Notes under the pieces: model-generated
The model's database searches: none
The model's input: only the letters and a program-made list of their open reading frames with translations
What the model was told of the DNA's origin: nothing
Translations under genes and position numbers: made by a program
In this document: positions 61,317 to 64,000 of the stretch, one piece after another
How positions within the stretch are numbered: the stretch's first letter is position 1
How the letters are laid out: each line of letters opens with the position of its first letter
NCBI RefSeq assembly: GCF_900115245.1
Contig: NZ_FOVT01000008.1
Location: 124,001 to 188,000, forward strand
DNA: 64,000 nt
Reading direction: 5' to 3'
From: Mesorhizobium sp. NFR06
GTDB taxonomy: Bacteria > Pseudomonadota > Alphaproteobacteria > Rhizobiales > Rhizobiaceae

Positions 61317-62339
61317 ATGACCGCCACCAACCCGATTGACGCACTGCTTGCCGAAAAGGGCGTGCTTCTGGCCGACGGCGCCACCGGCACCAATCTGTTC
61401 GCGATGGGCTTGCCGGCCGGCGAAGCGCCCGAGATGCTCAACGAGTCGGCGCCCGAGACCATTGCCAGCCTGCATCAGAATTTCGTCGACGCCGGCGCCG
61501 ACATCATCCTGACCAACTCCTTCGGCGGCACCCGCCACCGGCTCAAGCTGCATCATGCGCAGGACCGTGTTCACGAGCTCAACAAGCGCGCCGCCGAGAT
61601 TGCCCGTTCCGTCGCCGACAAGGCCGGCCGCAAGGTGATCGTCGCCGGCTCCGTCGGCCCGACCGGCGAACTGCTGGTGCCGCTCGGTGCCATGACCTAT
61701 GACGATGCGGTCGACGCCTTCGCCGAGCAGATCGAAGGTCTCAAGGCCGGCGGCGCCGAAGTCGCCTGGATCGAGACGATGTCGGCGCCCGACGAGATCC
61801 GCGCCGCGGCGCAAGCGGCGATCCGCGTCGGCCTGCCCTACACCTATACGGGTTCCTTCGACACGGCCGGCCGCACCATGATGGGTCTGCTGCCGAAGGA
61901 CATCCACGCCGTCGCCGACGGCCTGTCGCAGGCTCCCCTCGGTGTCGGCGCCAATTGCGGCGTCGGCGCTGCCGACATCCTTGCTTCGCTGCTCGACATG
62001 ACCGCGGCGAAGCCGGAGGCGACCGTGATCGTCAAGGGCAATTGCGGCATTCCGGAATTCCGCGGCAGCGAGATCCATTATTCCGGCACGCCGGAACTGA
62101 TGTCCGATTATGTACGGTTGGCGGTCGATGCCGGCGCCAAGATTGTCGGCGGCTGCTGCGGCACCTCGTTCGCCCATCTCGCCGCCATGCGCAAGGCGCT
62201 GGACGCGCACACCAAGTCGACCCGCCCGACCGTCGAGACGATCATCGAGCGCATCGGCCCGATGCGCAACAAGGTGGCGACGGCAAACACCGCCGAAACC
62301 AGCGAAGCGCGTCGCGAGCGCCGGCGCAGCCGCGCCTGA
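61317..62339 (+). CDS. bmt: Betaine--homocysteine S-methyltransferase
   Basis: Zinc methyltransferase of 340 residues. 'LLADGATGTNLFAMGLPAGE' opens the homocysteine S-methyltransferase domain, 'VGANCGVGAADIL' gives the first zinc Cys and 'IVGGCCGTSFAHLAAM' the paired cysteines. It transfers a methyl group from betaine to homocysteine to make methionine, as shown for Bmt of Sinorhizobium. The SahR-like palindrome upstream fits methionine-cycle control. It complements the betaine-demethylation genes at 51-55 kb, since dimethylglycine is its by-product. Confidence 0.9.
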   Translation: MTATNPIDALLAEKGVLLADGATGTNLFAMGLPAGEAPEMLNESAPETIASLHQNFVDAGADIILTNSFGGTRHRLKLHHAQDRVHELNKRAAEIARSVADKAGRKVIVAGSVGPTGELLVPLGAMTYDDAVDAFAEQIEGLKAGGAEVAWIETMSAPDEIRAAAQAAIRVGLPYTYTGSFDTAGRTMMGLLPKDIHAVADGLSQAPLGVGANCGVGAADILASLLDMTAAKPEATVIVKGNCGIPEFRGSEIHYSGTPELMSDYVRLAVDAGAKIVGGCCGTSFAHLAAMRKALDAHTKSTRPTVETIIERIGPMRNKVATANTAETSEARRERRRSRA

Positions 62340-62347
62340 TACGGTTT

Positions 62348-62659
62348 CTACTTGCTGTTTTCGGCGTAGCGCGACAGCGCCGTAGTGAAGTCGACGACGA
62401 CGCCGTCCTGGCTCTCGGCGCCCATCGTCATCAACGCGCCCGATGCTTGCGGGTCGGTGATCTGTTCCAGCATCGCACGAAAACGGTCGTTGTTGAGCGC
62501 CGAAAGCGCCGTGGTGCGGGCCGCGTCGACATCATTCCTGATGCGCGTGGATTCCGCTAAAGGAGCGGAAGCTTCCCGCACCGGCGCATTGGCCGCCGTC
62601 GAGTTCGCATTCCCGATTGTCGTGATATGCACTGCCGATCCCTCAAACCTCTCTATCAT
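62348..62659 (-). CDS. Hypothetical protein
   Basis: Product of 103 residues without signal peptide or membrane helix. The C-terminal half ('RFRAMLEQITDPQASGALMT') looks helical, and the first half is Ala/Thr-rich and probably disordered. I recognise no family. It lies between bmt and the VWA gene, on the opposite strand to bmt, nine bases from its end. Moderate support: length and frame are sensible, but no strong ribosome site is visible. Confidence 0.6.
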   Translation of the reverse strand: MIERFEGSAVHITTIGNANSTAANAPVREASAPLAESTRIRNDVDAARTTALSALNNDRFRAMLEQITDPQASGALMTMGAESQDGVVVDFTTALSRYAENSK

Positions 62660-62717
62660 TGACTAACAGAGGCTCGTTGCGATGATATTCCGGAAAAGCC
62701 GCGCAATTTAACGATCA

Positions 62718-62751
62718 TAGAAAGGCCGGCAGGATTTGTCCCGCCGGCCTT
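62718..62751 (-). terminator. Probable rho-independent terminator for the VWA gene
   Basis: Stem AAGGCCGGC / GCCGGCCTT around a twelve-base loop. Read on the minus strand it is followed by TTTCTATG, a weak T-run. It lies just downstream of the VWA gene stop codon. Confidence 0.5.
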
Positions 62752-62769
62752 CGTTCAAGTCGCAATGCC

Positions 62770-64000
62770 CTATTTGTTGCCGGCCAGCGATGAGGCCAAT
62801 CGCACCAGCGACAGGAACTCCGCCCTGTAGCCGAACGGATCGGCGCCGCGCGCCGCATTGGCGATTTCCGCGATCCGGTCGTAGCCGAAATTCGCCGTCT
62901 GGTCCTCGTCGCGAAGCTTCTGCCCGAAGGCGGCGACCGCGACCGAGAAACGCTGGTCAGCGCCGGCCGCGTCGAAGGACGATACCTCGTTGGCCGCCGT
63001 CACCGGCGTCGTGATCAGCTTCGAGACGTCCTCGTTCGGCAGTTTGTAGCGGATCTTGACGAAGGCATACTCGTCGGCATTGGCGACGCCGCCATTGTCG
63101 ACCTTGGCCTGGCCGTAACGCAGCGGGTCGACCCGCTCGCCGCCGCTGCCCTTCGGCGTGATCTCATAGACCGCCGTCACTGAATGGCCGGAGCCGATGT
63201 CGCCGGCATCGACGCGGTCGTTGTTGAAGTCCTCGCGGTTCAGAGCGCGCGTTTCATAACCGACCAGCCGGTACTCCGACACCTTGGCCGGGTTGAACTC
63301 GACCTGGATCTTGACGTCCTTGGCGATGGTGAACAGCGTCGAGGAGGCATCCTCGACCAGCGCCTTCTCGGCTTCGGCGAGTGTGTCGATATAGGCCGCC
63401 GTGCCGTTGCCATTCTGGGCGATGGTCTGCATCATTTGGTCGTTGAGATTGCCTTGGCCAAAGCCGAAAACCGACAGGAACACGCCGGTCTTGCGCTCCT
63501 TTTCGATCAGCCGCTTGAGATCGTCGTCATCGGTCTGGCCGACGTTGAAATCGCCGTCGGTGGCGAGCATCACGCGGTTGACGCCATCCTTGACGAAGGA
63601 TTGCTGGGCGAGCTTGTAGGCTTCGCGGATACCTTCCTCGCCGGCAGTCGAGCCGCCGGGCGACAGATTGTCGATGGCGGCAAGGATCTTCTGCTTTTCC
63701 GCAGCCTTTGTCGGCATCAGCACCGTGCCGGCATTGCCCGCATAGGTGACGATCGAGACGGTGTCGTCGGGCTTCAGCTTGCTGACCAGCAAGCGGAAGG
63801 CGGATTTCACCAGCGGCAGCTTGTCCGGCTCGTCCATCGACCCCGAAACATCGATCAGGAACACCAGATTGGCCTTCGGCTGCTCGGCCGGCTTCACATC
63901 GAAGCCTTTGATCGCGACATGCATGAGCTTGGTGTGCTCGTTCCACGGCGTCGGCATGACGGTGACGGTCGAGTTGAACGGCGTTGAAGCCGATTCCGGA
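62770..64000 (-). CDS. VWA-domain protein (YfbK-like), 5' end outside window
   Basis: The frame is still open at the end of the window, so the N-terminus is missing. The visible 410 residues begin within the region before the VWA domain ('TPWNEHTKLMHVAIKGFDV'). The metal-ion-dependent adhesion site is complete: 'LVFLIDVSGSMDEP' (DxSxS), a Thr region 'SPGGSTAGEEGIREA', and 'RVMLATDGDFNVGQ' (Asp). A C-terminal DUF3520-like part follows. Relatives are periplasmic or lipoproteins of unknown role. The first Met in the visible part is not the start. Confidence 0.9.
   Translation of the reverse strand, partial: PESASTPFNSTVTVMPTPWNEHTKLMHVAIKGFDVKPAEQPKANLVFLIDVSGSMDEPDKLPLVKSAFRLLVSKLKPDDTVSIVTYAGNAGTVLMPTKAAEKQKILAAIDNLSPGGSTAGEEGIREAYKLAQQSFVKDGVNRVMLATDGDFNVGQTDDDDLKRLIEKERKTGVFLSVFGFGQGNLNDQMMQTIAQNGNGTAAYIDTLAEAEKALVEDASSTLFTIAKDVKIQVEFNPAKVSEYRLVGYETRALNREDFNNDRVDAGDIGSGHSVTAVYEITPKGSGGERVDPLRYGQAKVDNGGVANADEYAFVKIRYKLPNEDVSKLITTPVTAANEVSSFDAAGADQRFSVAVAAFGQKLRDEDQTANFGYDRIAEIANAARGADPFGYRAEFLSLVRLASSLAGNK

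Overview
The window reads as chromosomal DNA of a Rhizobiales alphaproteobacterium, most likely Mesorhizobium or a close relative. The reasons are GC-rich coding sequence, a RirA-type iron regulator with its three Fe-S cysteines, an acpXL/lpxXL very-long-chain acyl (lipid A) cluster, an rhizobial hmuPSTUV/hmuR haem locus, a betaine-homocysteine methyltransferase and rhizobial-style mosaic intergenic repeats. No rRNA, tRNA, CRISPR array, phage or transposase gene was seen.

Layout. 1-3.0 kb: end of an EamA permease, a MaoC hydratase, a phasin and a DUF445 membrane protein. 3.1-12.4 kb: an iron/haem block: rirA, the hmuPSTUV operon on the minus strand, the divergent haem receptor hmuR, a small exported protein, a TonB protein and a frameshifted IsdG-type haem monooxygenase. 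An IRO-box-like site lies between hmuP and hmuR. 12.4-24 kb: putA with its AsnC-type regulator, a di-haem peroxidase with a FixH-like protein, kdgK, aldose epimerase, gabD, an AEC transporter and a histidine phosphatase. 24.1-29.3 kb: acpXL-fabF2XL-fabF1XL-adh2XL-lpxXL, which should build and transfer the C28-type acyl chain of lipid A; fabZXL is absent from its usual place. 29.3-36.6 kb: an L,D-transpeptidase, an ArgE/DapE-type amidohydrolase and a complete Dpp-type peptide ABC transporter. 36.6-42 kb: TerB, TSUP transporter, small membrane protein, an AraC regulator broken by an in-frame TGA, a VOC protein, cobQ and a DddQ-like cupin. 42-44.7 kb: valine-catabolic acyl-CoA dehydrogenase and mmsB, separated by a four-helix-bundle (S23/IVP) gene bracketed by inverted arrays of a 7-bp repeat. 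44.7-50.7 kb: a structured candidate RNA, a putrescine-type aminotransferase, a prolyl oligopeptidase, an orphan gene and an MFS permease. 51-58.2 kb: an MttB-family methyltransferase, a dimethylglycine/sarcosine-dehydrogenase-like flavoprotein, a GT39-like membrane protein and a DddP-type DMSP lyase homologue. 58.1-64 kb: PhnD-like protein, desaturase, XRE regulator, bmt behind a SahR-like palindrome, and a VWA-domain protein that runs off the window.

Most unusual points: (1) the four-helix-bundle gene with heptamer arrays, which looks like an insertion between two genes of one pathway and supplies the upstream gene's stop codon; (2) homologues of two unrelated DMSP lyase families, DddQ and DddP, in one window, the latter beside methylated-amine genes; (3) four copies of a 173-214 bp palindromic repeat, three of them between convergent genes; (4) a four-hairpin candidate small RNA at 44.8-44.9 kb; (5) two genes broken by one lesion each.
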